DNA of 64,000 nucleotides from Monilinia fructicola (Eukaryota > Ascomycota > Leotiomycetes > Helotiales > Sclerotiniaceae), in NCBI GenBank assembly GCA_008692225.1, contig VICG01000015.1, forward strand, positions 1,319,001 to 1,383,000. The letters are read 5' to 3'. The position numbers and the translations under genes are program-made. The notes below the pieces were generated by a model. It worked only from the letters and a program-made list of their open reading frames with translations. It was not told the DNA's origin and made no database searches. Below, one piece after another: positions 14,257-26,395 of this stretch (the first letter of the stretch is position 1; the number at the start of each line of letters is the position of its first letter).

Positions 14257-14753
14257 ATGTATATGTGTATGTATGTATATGTGTATAAATATTATATATG
14301 TATATCTATATCTATTTATACTTACCTAAGTAAGTATCCATAGATCTATATACAAATAATCTATAACGAAACCTATCTATCTATCTATCTATCTATCTAC
14401 CTACCTACCTATCTATCTACCTATCTACTCATTTATACACCACCACCCACCAAACGACTCATACATCCACCATCACCACCCAACCATCCAAACAACCAAA
14501 CAAGCAAAAGAATCTACAACCATCCCTCTACATCGATACTTAATCCGAGACAATAAACCAAGTAATAAGTATGACAGGCATATGGTGAAATCCACCGCTG
14601 CATTCGACGCTGAACGCGTGATGTGATTTATTAGGGGAGGAAGAGGAGGGAAGGGAAGGGAAGGGAAGGGAAGGGAAGGGAATGAATGAATGAATGAACG
14701 TCAACTTTGTAGCTGAGGATTATTGAGCGTGTTTGAATTAGGGAATAGGGAGT

Positions 14754-14793
<40 letters not shown>

Positions 14794-15042
14794 ATACACG
14801 TGTATATATAGATTATGAGAGATTAAGCGGACGATGATGCAAGATATAAAATAATAATTAATATACAAAGAACATCTACTTCCGATACATGTAAGTAAGC
14901 CTCCGATCTAAATACACTTCTCTCTTGAATGACTCATCCCTGGTGGTGTAGCATTGCCACGGTGATGAAGAAACCGAGACGTCGACGCGATGACGATGCC
15001 ACACCATACCACCTCACTCCCCATCCACTGCACACTAGCCCC

Positions 15043-17936
15043 CTATCCCTTTCGCCTCACCACCGGAATTCGATCTCGGAAATCCCTCCGGAGTAACTCG
15101 GTGTTCACCACGACTCGTGAGAAGTGTGCCTCGAGATTTGCCTCGAGATTTGCCTCTCTATGGCATCGATCACATAGCCAAGTGCCTTTGGGCATGAGGG
15201 AGCGGTTGGATCTTTCGGCACACTCCTTATGGTAGTGAGGGTCAGGGCAAAGCTATAGATTGAATTAGTTGCGGACATCAAAGGCAATGGCGTGCAGATG
15301 TAACGTACGTTTCTCGCGCAAACGACCTGATGAGGAGCTTTGAACAGGATCGCCACATACACAATCATTCCATCCTCTCATCTCCCTTTCCTCTTCTGGC
15401 TTGTCTTCTCGCGTCGACTCAGACCCAGACTTTGACCTTGAGTTCTCTGGCGTCAAATTCCTTCTTCCCCTGTCGGAAGATTTCATCACAGCGTGACAGG
15501 AATGGTTGATCTTCCAGCCCATCGTTCACAATGAGAAACTCGATCTGCTTATACCATTCCTTCTTACGCGCATTCTTCTCAGCGAACCAACGCGATTTTC
15601 TCGCCACGAATCTCATGATGGTATCCTGAAAGATGCGACATATTAGTAGTAAATCGTTCCGCCATGATGAATTCTTCCCATTTGATAAGATATTCCTTCT
15701 CATCATCGCTGATATCTGTATAGTCGTTGATAATCCATTTTCGTTTGTGCAGAAGCCATGTCTCGTCCTTCTCATCGTCGCTGTCGGGTAACTCCTCTCC
15801 AGGCTTCAAAAACCCGCTTCGTGATTAGATCATAGAGAACCCGATCTGCAATATCCGAAACGTAGGTGGATCTAGCGTATTGGGATTTTTAATATCCGGA
15901 ATGTAGTACCTCTTCTTACTTTTGACAGGCAGCTCAGCCAAACGTCGAATATAAGCAGGTACAGGAACAGAAACCTCGCGCTCCTGCATCTCAATGTCAC
16001 AACTCCCAATCTCTGGTGAACTCTGACGTGAACTTGGAGGCGATGGTGACGGTGATGGTGATGGTGACGGCGATGGTGAGGTTTCTATTTCAAAAAGAGA
16101 ACGGTCATCTGGCCATCGATTATTCTGAGGCCCTTCCCTAACCTTTGCCCAACAACTTTCGCCAGAAAGATATTTTTCCATATCCAAAAAAGTAGTTGCT
16201 TTTCCAAGCTGGACCGTTTGCAATGGATGGGCCTTTTCTTGACTTTGTAGATTCTTTGTTGAATTCAACGTAGAATGATGACTTTGAGCGAACATGAAAT
16301 TTGAATCGATCATGCGTGGTCTTGAAATGAAGGCGGAGACTGTCCATAGATTTGGCGTCTAAATTGCATATAGGGCACAAAAATCCATCTACTACATGCA
16401 TTTGTTTGATACCGTATGCTTCCGCATTGACTTTGCTGAATAAATAGGTTATACTCTCACCGCTATCAATCGCGCGCGCGGGAGCACCTGAGCCTCCTTT
16501 GCCCCACTGAGCTTTCAACTTTTTCCCTTGAGCTTTTGCACTCAGTGCTTTGAGATTGTATGTTGTGACATTGGTACGACCACGTCTCTGAGCGCCGAGA
16601 GGGACTTCCGGGGTCTATTACCTCTGCGTTTTGTGAAGGTTGAAGATGAGGCGGATGTGATTCAGAAGCTACTTCAGAAACTGGCGTCGACGACTTTGAT
16701 ACTTCGACGACTTTTTTCTTGCTCAAGTGACTTGGAAGGGACCACTGAATATCCAGTTTCAGTGATGCAAAAGTTTCAACCACCTCCCCATCATAGATTA
16801 ACCCGATTTGAGTTGTATTCTGCTTGCTATCCCAGTCGAAGAGCAGAAACTCGCATGTTATCTTGCGTACATCAGCAATTCTTGCCTCTCCATGAGATAT
16901 CTTTCTCGCGATGTTACTATTGTGCGGAAGACTGGAAGCCGTCAAAGGCAACCAGTCTTTACGACTAGCATTGTATGGCTCGATCCATAACTGAACTCTA
17001 TATGTCCCAAGCCCGTTAAGATCTTTCATGTGATCCGACGCGTTACCAAAGTTGGGATCCTGTGAGAGAACAGCTGAAGGTATTATAAATGGTGGTAAGT
17101 ATACTGGAAAAGTATCATTTTGACGATTCACAGATATCCTTCCAATCCTTCCTGTCTGAGGTTGACGATAGATATCTATCAAAGATCCATCTTCCGAAAC
17201 ACGGGCCAAAGCTAGAGTACATTTTATGTTTGAGTATTGATTACTGTCTTCACCTTCGGTTCCTCCATGACTTGAGTTTGCGATGATGCTGGCAACCTTA
17301 ATGCGTAGTAATTTTTGGAAGTCGACAGGGATTTCCGTCAACTTCAATACCGAGTCAATTCGAACTCCACCGGATTTTGATCGAGGAACGGAAGAGTTCC
17401 TTTTGGATTTTTGCAATTTTGATGAGGGGGCACCATAAAAATCTTTGGGCTTGATCTTATTCACCTTAGATCTGCTAGATATACGCGTCAGTTTTCGAGA
17501 TTCTTCACCTGTAGAAGGATTCAAGTGAAGATGGCGCCGTTACTGAAGCTACAGATGAAGATGGAGACATAGATTGATTCGAAGAATTATGAGTAAATGA
17601 GGGGGTAGCATCGGTAGTGGTAGTTTTCCTTCTTTTCGCTGGCCTTGGTTCTTCCTCCTCTTCGTCTTCCTCATCAGATGCCAAGATCTCCCGCTCCCGC
17701 CCCCGTTCCTGTTCCTGTGGCGGTGTAGAAGGTTTGATAGATGAGGATGAGGAACCCATCTTCAATTTTTCGTGATATCTTATAGCTTTTTCCAGGTTGT
17801 TTCTTAGAAAGGGACGGAAAGCAAGACGATAATCTGATAACCAACATTCAATAGCTGCTTTCCCATTCCCTCCCCCACTGATACCTGCCGCAGACATTTC
17901 ATTATTGTTTGACCTTTCACTAACCACTATCACCAA
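15043..17936 (-). CDS. SUZ12: SUZ12-like Polycomb repressive complex 2 subunit (VEFS box, C-terminal PHD-like finger)
   Basis: SUZ12 is the scaffold of PRC2, which methylates histone H3K27. Order of domains: acidic/basic disordered N-terminus; a conserved middle (LTEIPVDFQKLLRIKV; CEFLLFDWDSK); a C2H2 finger, CPICNLDAKSMDSLRLHF then H (C-x2-C-x12-H-x4-H), at about 16293-16398 followed by DRFKFHV as in SUZ12; a VEFS box (KPGEELPDSDDEKDETWLL; DISDDEKEYLIKWEEFIM) at about 15600-15810; and a C4HC3 PHD-like finger (DCVCGD; VVCARNLC; HYHKEC; WLCDRC) ending at 15043. The one intron is 15253-15308. The start is MVIVV at 17936 or MSAAG at 17897. Eight single-base frame breaks are needed (near 17535, 16575, 16190 at T6, 15836, 15810 at T5, 15645, 15435 and 15335); corrected, the gene is exactly 944 codons. 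No nonsense substitutions are seen apart from these. Confidence 0.9.
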
Positions 17937-18560
17937 ACCGCCTTTTTCGATATGGCGGATGAATGAGTGAGACGAGGTGATTGCGAGGAAGATGATCCGA
18001 CAAGGTTCCGACAGATCAGGCCAAAAGTTGAATTAATTTTTGAAAGAGGACTACTTGAGTAACGTTAGATAGAACTAGAACAACTAGAACAACCAGAACC
18101 CCACAGTATCAAGAGAAAGGGGGACCGGTGGACAAAAGAGGGGAAAGGCTTGGTTAGAACCATCACACGCGTCGTGACTCGTGACTCGTGATATCGTCGT
18201 GTTTTTATTGTGTGTTCCACCAGTTCTCATATAGAGAGGCTCAAAGAAGTACGGTATATCCCACACCCCATGAGGTTAAACATGCAGGAGCTTTGTAAAA
18301 ATAAAAGTAAAAAGAAGATCGATGGATGTGGGAGCATCAGTGTATGAAGGTATCCATTGTATGTAAGATCTTACAAGATGAATTGAAGGAAATGGGGAAT
18401 TATATGCCAAGTGGTACCTAGACGTTACCAGGTCCTACTAGGTACTGAAACGATAAGAGGATGAACGAAAGGATGAGAGAATGAGAGAATATGAGCGAGG
18501 ATACACCTGGGCAATTAATAGAATCTATTGTCTGTATTACTGATGTCTACGGGTTGTATT
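17937..18560. other. upstream region of the SUZ12-like gene
   Basis: Divergent intergenic sequence with no coding signal. It includes the small palindromic patch GTACCTAGACGTTACCAGG near 18413-18432. Confidence 0.4.
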
Positions 18561-19103
18561 GATAATTTTTTAGGATTGAAACATATATATATATTAAATG
18601 AGTATAGTAATAAAACGTATAATAAGTATAAAGTATCTATACTAACGTCCACGGATACTCGAGTAGATGAATATATATTATATTATTTTATCTTTGATTA
18701 AAGATAAAAAGATATAAAATATCTATAATTAATTTTATATTTATAGTTTAAACTTTAAAAGAAAGATATAAATATTCTTATAAATATTCTTATAATTATT
18801 CTTATAATTGTTCTAGTAAGTAATTCGTATATCTATAGTATATACATATATATACTTAGTGTTGTTTTAGATCGATGCTAAAGTAAATATTTATAAATAG
18901 TATATCTTTTGAATTCTTTTTTGTATATTATAAACTTCGATATTTAAGAATTTAGATATATTAAACTTTTATTTTTTAATTTAATAATACTATAAAGCAT
19001 TATTTATAATTTTTAATGGATTCGTTGATTTATTATATTTTTTTAAAATACATTCCGTTTTCAGTTGATTTTTTATCCGGCATAGATCCAAAACAACACC
19101 AAG
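18561..19103. other. AT-rich, RIP-like block containing a MITE
   Basis: A/T-dominated sequence with TATAAATATTCTTATAA-type direct repeats near 18768-18805. The right half (18855-19103) is copy A of the MITE annotated separately. No genes are seen. Confidence 0.65.
18855..19103 (+). mobile_element. MITE copy A (decayed, RIP-like)
   Basis: A 249-bp element with terminal inverted repeats: the left end is CTTAGTGTTGTTTTAGATC and the reverse complement of the right end is CTTGGTGTTGTTTTGGATC. It is related over its whole length, in inverse orientation, to the element at 47945-48197 (for example ATACTATAAAGCATTATTTA here and its complement there). The left flank ends in TA; the right flank is GA, so the target duplication is broken. 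The terminal repeats differ from copy B mostly by C-to-T and G-to-A changes. It has no coding capacity. Confidence 0.85.
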
Positions 19104-19920
19104 GACTGTATCTTGTATAACTTCAAGTCAAATGTAAGACTCACCTATCTCTCTCTACCTACCTAGGTGTCCATGGATGTCTCTGTGTCGATCAAGTCAC
19201 ATTACTGTATATATAGTATGACGTGCATGACGGCAAGCGACAACTACGCCGTACGGCAAGAGCAACATGGCTCAATGAAAACAATGGATTCAATGGATAC
19301 TACTATAGGCCGTTTTACAATAGAGACGGCTTTTACAACGAACACAAATGAATACCTTCTCGCTATCAATCGATCTCCACCAGCTCCCCTCAGCGACAGT
19401 ACAATGATAACCTGGAATGATATATACTCCGTCATTCCTTATTCGTACTTGTACTGCCCAGGTGTACCGAGTAAATGTCCCTCTTGGCTTTGGCTCCTGT
19501 TTCTTGCAGCCAAGATGCAGGTCTCCGTAGGCCGAGGTAGCTACAGGGATTATATATCCTTAGCTCAAACCTTAAATCTCTTATCGGATTTAAGCGATAT
19601 CGCGATTAGTGTAGGCTAAACCTCAGATTTCGAAGTGAGCCATGAATCATCTCATGCTCTTTTTGAAGACAAAGCAAAGGAAGCAAAGGAAGCAGACCAA
19701 ACCAGAGAACTCTTTCTTATCAACTCATATCCATTCATGATTGAACTTCTAACAAATCATAATCTGCAGAAGTACATGATTCAAATAACAACAAACTAGC
19801 AAAAGAGTCATAGCTATTGTACAAGCCGTACCGTTTCTGTACTTACTTGACTGTTTTCAGCTTCAACACTTATGCCCGCTCCATGAATAATACCTAGCAA
19901 ACACTTTTGGCATTGTAAGC
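19104..19920. other. region upstream of the F-box gene
   Basis: Normal-composition sequence. A 150-codon frame at 19167-19619 is the only long one and has no recognisable motif; I do not call it a gene. 19620-19920 is probably promoter and 5' leader of the F-box gene. Confidence 0.4.
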
Positions 19921-22458
19921 ATGGCTAGATCTTCGATGCCAACACGGAATCTGCGAACTCCGCCTCGATCCCCACCGTGGAAAACCTCCTATTTCATATG
20001 CAGAGCCCTCGACCGACAGCGAACTCGATTTGGAGGATGAAGAAGAAAATGCTGATGTCGATGAACTATCACATAGTGATATCTCCCATAATCTTCCCAT
20101 AAGACGCTCTCGAGCACGCACTCGAAATGCTTCATTCCCTCGATCTGCGACGAATAGACCCCAGGTAAACTCATACGAAAAACACTCGACATAAACCGGC
20201 AATTTCATATGCAGAACCTTCGACTGATACAGAAACAGAGGAGGGAGAAAGATGATAGTGAAGATGATCAAAGTTCGAATATTGGTGTTTCTCATACGCC
20301 CCGTGCAAGAATCCCTCGCAACGTTTCACGGTCTCGTTCCTCTAATAAACGACCTAATTATGATTCCCATGAGTCGACTCCAAAGAGAAGGAAGCCAAGA
20401 AGACCGACCTCTTATAGGAGGTCTGCAGCTCAGTCGCCATCTAACACATTTGTAGAGGATGTCGGGAATATTCCACCTTGGCAGACTTTGCCATATCATA
20501 TTCTTGTCCAGATATTCGAGTATGCTACATATCCGTTGTATGAAGAAGGAACCTTTCAGCCACTTCCATCTGGGAGATGGCTGTTGGATGTGGCGTATCT
20601 CTGTCGAGGATTCGCCGAGCCAGCCTTCACTGTTTTATATAAATCGCCTCCCCTTGTTCCGATGGACAAGGCTCACCGGTAATTATCTTTGGTGACCTAA
20701 TTTGGTAGGATATGGCTAACTTTACTATTTAGACTTGTGGATTTACTTAAATCCGACCCTACTTCGGTGGCATTTGGATATAGACAGAAAGTTGTGAACC
20801 TTCGAATCGAGGTAAGACAAGTAGCTGCATATTCTCTCTACCTGGGAGTGGGCTTCTGGATTTGTATGGCTTGGTGAAAGACTTGCCGAGATTGGCGGAT
20901 CTAGAGTTCTATGATCAGAAAGATTCGAAGCCCTTCAAACAGCTTGACGCTTCGATCAGATGGGAATACCCAGATGCCCGTCTTTGAAGCGCTTGAGCAT
21001 GTTGATCCAACTGCAGATTCAACCAAAGGTGATAAAACCAGTCTATGTAAACTAAGAAGTTGGCGATGGTCGTCCAGGTTAGCAGGTAAGAAGTGGCCTA
21101 TTGAAAAAATTCGTGAGATACATCTCACACCATCCTTCATCGGTTTGAAGAAGGTTGCTTTTGTCAATTACCAAATCCGTCCCCCTAAAAAGGCGAGGAT
21201 GATCCAAAGCTTGAAGAATCATTGGGTGGGGCGCTGTCTGCCCTTGAACAACTGGAACATCTCATCTTCGAATCGTCCCACACTGCTCAATGCGAAATTG
21301 ATGCCCCTCCTGCCATCGAACTTGCGCAACCTTGAGATCACTAATTGTTGGGAAGTCACCGCTGAAATGCTTGGCGAATATCTCTTGACCAATGGAAGAC
21401 AACTTCGCTGTCTTACGCTCAACCACAACTCTGCCTGAGCTTGGAATTTTTACCTTTGTTGGGTCAAGCATGTCCATCTCTGGAAGTCTAAGAATGGACC
21501 TTCAGTATTTCGATGCACATGTCTCCTACCACAATTCCGAACCCGACTACGATCAATTACTCACTAGTGATCAAATTCCTGTGTGGCCATCCAAACTTCA
21601 AATCCTCGAGCTTGTCAATCTACGCAAATGGGAAAAAGAAGCAGCCGAAATGCTCTTTCAAAGTTTGTGGATAGTGCAGCGAGCTACCAGATCTCAGAAT
21701 TCTGGTTCTTCAGACGAGCATTAATATCGGATGGAGAGACAGGGCAGTATTCAGAGATAAATGGATCGCAACTCTAGCCAGGTTTTCAAAGAGTTTGCGA
21801 TGCTCCGAAGCAATTCATGAAAGCTTCAGAATTGCCCGGAATCCAAAACTCTTGAAACTGATGCAGAACCCAGGGAAATCGAGGAGAGCCCCGCAAAGAA
21901 ACAAAAGTTCAACCGAGAAGAAGCTGTCTACCAATCCGCCACAGCACCCGTGCTAAGCATAACCAAACTATGCCGAGAGCCCTGATAATTCTGATTATGG
22001 AAACGATGAAAATGATGATGAAAACGATGATGGAAATGCAACCTCCTCCACGCTCCTTCTATGTCTATTCCCTCAGCTCGCGAACGCGCTCGAGGCAGCC
22101 GTGCTACAAGGGAGATTCGTATGCTGAAAATACGGCGGGGATTGATGGGTTTCCTTCTTCACCACCACAGACACCTGTTTCTGGAATGAAGACGCGGACG
22201 ATGACCATGACATGATCATGACGAGGGGGAATGGTCAGAGTGGGACTAAAAATAGGACACGGAAGGGCAAGGAGAAGGGGAAGCAACATAAAGAACTGAT
22301 TATTCAAGGAATGTGTGAGGTAGTCAACATCAGGATTGATAATTTGAGGCCTGCCGAGACACAATTTGGCGAGGGAGACTTTCTGGATAGTGAGCCCGAT
22401 GAATGATGAGGAATGGGATGGAGATGAGGCAATGGTGGACGGCGAACTAGCTTGGTAA
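19921..22458 (+). CDS. F-box / leucine-rich-repeat protein
   Basis: Probably a substrate adaptor of an SCF ubiquitin ligase; the substrate is unknown. The start MARSSMPTRNLRTPPRSPP is at 19921. The acidic/basic N-terminus holds an internal duplication (KPPISYAEPSTDSE and KPAISYAEPSTDTE). An F-box-like segment follows (PPWQTLPYHILVQIFEYA, about 20472-20526), then leucine-rich repeats (SLEFLPLLGQACPSLE; LQILELVNLRKWEKEAAEM; LPDLRILVLQTSINI). The tail is basic then acidic and ends EEWDGDEAMVDGELAW at 22458. One clear intron is 20679-20732; 20164-20213 could be another. Several frame breaks are needed (for example near 19982 at A4, 20250 at A3, 20850, 20984, 21190, 21476, 21685 and 22402). The family call rests on motif pattern; I know no specific orthologue. 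Confidence 0.7.
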
Positions 22459-24044
22459 TCTTGCTTTGGTGAAAGGGGAACTGTGAAGGGGGGGTTTTCT
22501 GATAAATGCTTGCATGGTCGATTTGCAGCTTTTTATTTTGGTGCAATCGATCAATCACGGTTAAATGGATTCAAAAAGGGGTATGGGTTATGGTGTGTAT
22601 GATGAAGTGCATGAAGAAACGGATGGGCTGGGTTTGGTTGAGCTAGATTGAACTGCATGGGAACGAACGATTGGTAGCATGAAACGGATATTCACACTTT
22701 GCTTTTATCGGGAACAAGTTGGGCTGAATATGACAGGATGGGGTTCAAAATCCATGATGGCAGATATACATACCTAGGTTGATAGGCGTAGGTTCTTTTT
22801 GGCGTCTGAATCTTTCGCCTTGATATACATATTATCATATATAAATACCTGGTTGGCTTTTCTTTAATTTGCGCTGTATAGTAGCTATATCTATTCATAG
22901 GAATATCAATACAAACATCAATACAAACATCCATCCGAATATGAAGATGAGAATAAAATATGAGAGTGGATATGAATATGAATATGAATATGAATATGAA
23001 TATGAATATGAATATGAATATGAATATGAATATGAATATGAATATGAATATGAATATGAATATGAATATGAATATGAATATGAATATGAATATGAATATG
23101 AATATGAATATGAATATGAATATGAATATGAATATGAATATGAATATGAATATGAATATGAATATGAATATTGAATATAAATAAATATCTCAACATTGTA
23201 CTCCGAATAATAGATGCGTGACAGAACCGAATCTTTCATGCATCCATTCCCCTTATCAAGCAAGGCCTCGTCGAAATTCAAGTCAGAAATTCACACCACC
23301 AGCGAACGGATGTCATTTTCCCTCGCCTCGCCTCGCCTCGCCTCGCGAAACCCGCACCCAGAACAAAATTTCTGCCTACCCCTTTCTACCATCGGCCGCG
23401 TCTCCGCTTGTTCGCAGAATCACATTGCGTGATGAGGGAAAGGCACGATGGTAATGGTACATCTAAAGGTTAGGGTTCAGATTAAGGTTGGGGTTGATTA
23501 GATGGGTGTGGGAGATGGGCGTGGGATGATTGACGGGCCATTTCTCTCTCTCTCTCTTTCTCTCTATTTGGATTCTGGATTTGGAGTCGCTTTTCGTTTC
23601 GAGGGGCGTCGCCGTATCCACAGTCAGCCAATGTGTGACATTGTATTGTTGGATAGATTGATCGTTATCTCCTTGCTATATATATATGCCTATGCCTATT
23701 TCTATTCTAGTTGTATAACCATTTGCACCGCCATAAAGCCAGGTCCGAAGAACTCCATCGATCTATCTTTCAAGGCGGTCATGACTAAGCCGTAGATACT
23801 ATATTCAAGATGTTGATTATTCGCCTGCACCGTAACGCCTAAGTCGTTGCATTCCCTGTCATCTGGTTCCCTGTGTAGGTAGGTATCTATACACCCAACG
23901 CACCATTTAATGCTTGCTTGGCATGTGCATTTTTGTCCATATCATGAGTAAAATAAGAAAAAACTGCCGAAAATCAAAAATCAAAAGTCATCTAATCTAT
24001 TGATCGAACACCAGGTTTCCCACCAGAGTTATCATGAGGGACTT
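22459..24044. other. intergenic region with a hexamer array
   Basis: Lies between two convergent genes. Contains the GAATAT array (22970-23170), a CCTCG pentamer patch near 23323-23345, and TA/CT-rich runs. No convincing gene. Confidence 0.55.
22970..23170. repeat. (GAATAT)n hexanucleotide array, about 33 copies
   Basis: About 200 bp of perfect GAATAT units, reading as Glu-Tyr or Met-Asn on the plus strand and Tyr-Ser or Ile-His on the minus strand. Frames open through it are repeat artefacts. A diverged edge (GAATATGAAGATGAGAATAA near 22935) suggests growth from the left. Confidence 0.95.
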
Positions 24045-25831
24045 CTATTTGACAGAAATACCATTCCCATTCCCGTTCCCATTACCGTTGACCCCGGACG
24101 GTCCATTGGCAATGATTTCCCTAGGCCGCCAAGTATCCTCCTGCTTTGTTCCGGGTGGTAACCAACTGGCATTACTGCTTCCCCTCAGCCTCCCCATTTT
24201 ATCAAAGGAATTATCGTCTGACTTTTTATTATCCAAATTTCCAGATGATAAAGAATAGCCGCCGCCACGAACTTGGATTGGAGATTCAAAGAGAACTTGA
24301 GCTTGAGGTCCAGGGTGGAGCATAGTGGGGTTTGTATTCAAAGGGAGTATGGTATCTTCTTTAGTATTCAGCATTTTAGCTTTGCTGTCTGCTTTATTGG
24401 AGCCTTTGGTACGATCGTAGAGGTATAGACCGAAGAACGTTAGGGCAATTCCTAGACCTTGAATTTTGGTCGTGGGGTTTTGGAACCAGATGATGGCGAT
24501 TACGACGACGAAAACACGTTTTATGAGAGAAGCTACTGAGTAGGTGACGGGGGAGACCATACTAAGGAGGACGAAGGCGATAATGTTTTGACCGAAGTGG
24601 AAGGTTCCGTTGAAAACAAATTCAAGGGCTAGGCGGCCATGGTCGAAAGCCTCAGGATGGGAGCTTAAGTCAAGGGACCCATCGTGAAAGAAATCCCCGA
24701 GAAGAGTGATACCTTCTGACCAGAACCAGATAGGCGATGTAACCAGGAAAGCGAGACCAGATGAATAGCAGAAGAAGATTAAGTTTATCGAGTTTATTGG
24801 TACGTGGTTTACCTGCTGCTTCTGCTATCGCAGCTTCATTGAACAGCCGTTTGGAAAATATGTTTTGAGTGACAAATATTATGGCTGCAAGGAAAGCGTA
24901 GATTATACCAAATATGTTCCCCCTGAATTCAGCGGAACAGGCTAGCATCACCCGAGCGTGAGGGGAATAAGAGAGAGATATGTTGCTACGGGGTAGCGAA
25001 TATTGTATATGAGTCGGTATGCGATCACCGTGAATAAGGGGAAAGTCCTTTAATAGTGTGGACCAGTGATACCGGGATCTTCGCTGTCGCTGTAGAAGAT
25101 AGCAGATGGCCACCAATTTGGAAAGCCGCAAGAGGCAATGTAGTCATGATGACTTCTTTCGTAGGATATCTAATTCCATGTCGCAGGGATGGAATTGCAG
25201 TTTTGAGTTGTGGGAAGGTAGAGGAAAGCCATGAGAAAAAGAGGCAATAGAATGCGACAAATGCAAATTGTATGAGAGTAAGCGTCGCAGGCTTGGGAAA
25301 TGCATTCAGAATGGATTTTGAGGATGTGTTTGTTAGGGCACTCGAAAGATACCACACTATACATAAGATCTACGTGGATTGAATTAGCATTGGCGGATGC
25401 TGTAGCAGAAGGATTCACAAACAATTAATTTCGGAGAGACTGGAGCTTTCAGAGCATCCGAAATCTCATGTACATTGGCACTCATACTGCCTTTCCTCGC
25501 TTTGATAGTCCTGAATGCATCGCTTATACTCTTCTGTTTTGTATGTCCTCTACCGTTACTTGATTCTCCGTTTGTCCAAGACTCCCCTCTCATTCTACCA
25601 TTTCTTTGTGATTGCCAACGATCCGTAGGAGTAGACCCGCCGGTGGTATATCCATTGGATTTTCGCGAGTTATAAAAAGGATTGTCCATCATATTGTTCA
25701 AAGGTATCGGAAGTATCAAGATCTGGAAATTTCTCCACGGATGTGCGCGAGCTGGCCTTTGTGTCACCAGGGAATTGGAAGCTTGTTTGAGCAATTCGAC
25801 CAGGCGATGGACCTCGAATTGAATGAGGCAT
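24045..25831 (-). CDS. SLY41: SLY41-like triose-phosphate-translocator family membrane transporter
   Basis: A member of the TPT/drug-metabolite transporter superfamily, closest in flavour to yeast Sly41 of the ER/Golgi. The start MPHSIRGPSPGRIAQTSF at 25831 is preferred over the later MMDNPF. A soluble Ser/Gly-rich N-terminus is followed by about ten hydrophobic helices. Family blocks include WYLSSALTNTSSKSIL, FPKPATLTLIQFAFV, LVHTIKGLSPLF, RLIYNIRYPVATYLSLIPLT, VTQNIFSKRLFNE and SMVSPVTYSVASLIKR; the VTYSV/SLIKR block is diagnostic. The C-terminal tail is disordered and ends GNGNGNGNGISVK. One intron, 25370-25422, has a GTTTGT donor and a GCTAAT branch site. Four single-base breaks (about 25695, 25044 at C4, 24960 at G3, 24775) cancel in length, leaving 578 codons. 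Substrate is unknown. Confidence 0.88.
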
Positions 25832-26395
25832 TGTAAGACTTTGGGGGATTATGAATTGAGGCTATCGTCCGAAATATTCATGGCGGGGGATGTGAGGTGT
25901 TGTTTGTGTTGTAGGTATGGGCGAGGTAAGATGTAGGTAGGTAACAAGAGAGAATGTTTCAATTGCAATACAGTCGAATTCAATTGCATCAACTAATCAA
26001 GTAAATATGAACGATAGGAATTGGAACCAATAAAAGTTGTTGAAAAGGTAACCTTGGGAACCTTGGAAACCTTACTTTAAGGCCCAGAGGTGCACGTAGT
26101 GGCTCTAGATTTCAAAATTTATGATATGATGGCGGAACTTGCCGAAGCTAAAATAATCGCGATTTGATATTGACTCTATTCAATAATCATCTATCTATCA
26201 TATTGGATATACCCGACACCTCTCGTTGTATCGCGACGAGCTTTTTCTTTTCCTCTTTTTTACCCAATATCCAACCGCAGAACAGTCTATGGAAATTGAA
26301 CCCCAACTGTACTGAATGGAAAGCTTGAAGAAAAGATATATCTTGAATTAAACTTACAATCGCGTTTATCGGGCTTATAGCCCCAGGTCGCAAAG
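25832..26395. other. divergent promoter region of SLY41-like gene and CUS1
   Basis: The two genes are transcribed away from each other. I see pyrimidine-rich leader sequence before CUS1 (CTTTTTCTTTTCCTC near 26240) and no further gene. Confidence 0.45.

Larger units (their letters stand above)
12716..15042. other. gene-free region rich in microsatellites
   Basis: Contains several arrays: ATGT-type 13306-13490, an 11-bp tandem 13915-14002, TA/TG/GTAT/CTAT runs 14225-14420, GGGAA about 14650-14683 followed by TGAA to about 14698, and CA about 14757-14787. No frame between them resembles a protein. 14930-15042 is the 3' flank of the SUZ12-like gene. Confidence 0.65.

Noticed and set aside
13300..14420. 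CRISPR-like or satellite arrays in the microsatellite region
   Set aside because: Units are simple 2-11 bp repeats without spacers; the organism is eukaryotic.
15579..17936. SUZ12 homologue as a dead gene
   Set aside because: Eight single-base breaks but preserved motifs, an intact intron, a corrected length divisible by three, and similar breaks in essential neighbours favour sequence error.
19167..19619. 150-codon plus-strand frame beside MITE copy A
   Set aside because: No motif, signal or splice structure; Met/Thr/Ser-rich chance frame is more likely, though not excluded.
22869..23281. Open frames through the hexamer array on both strands (EY, MN, YS and HI repeats)
   Set aside because: Produced by the GAATAT repeat; no start context, splice sites or non-repeat protein sequence.
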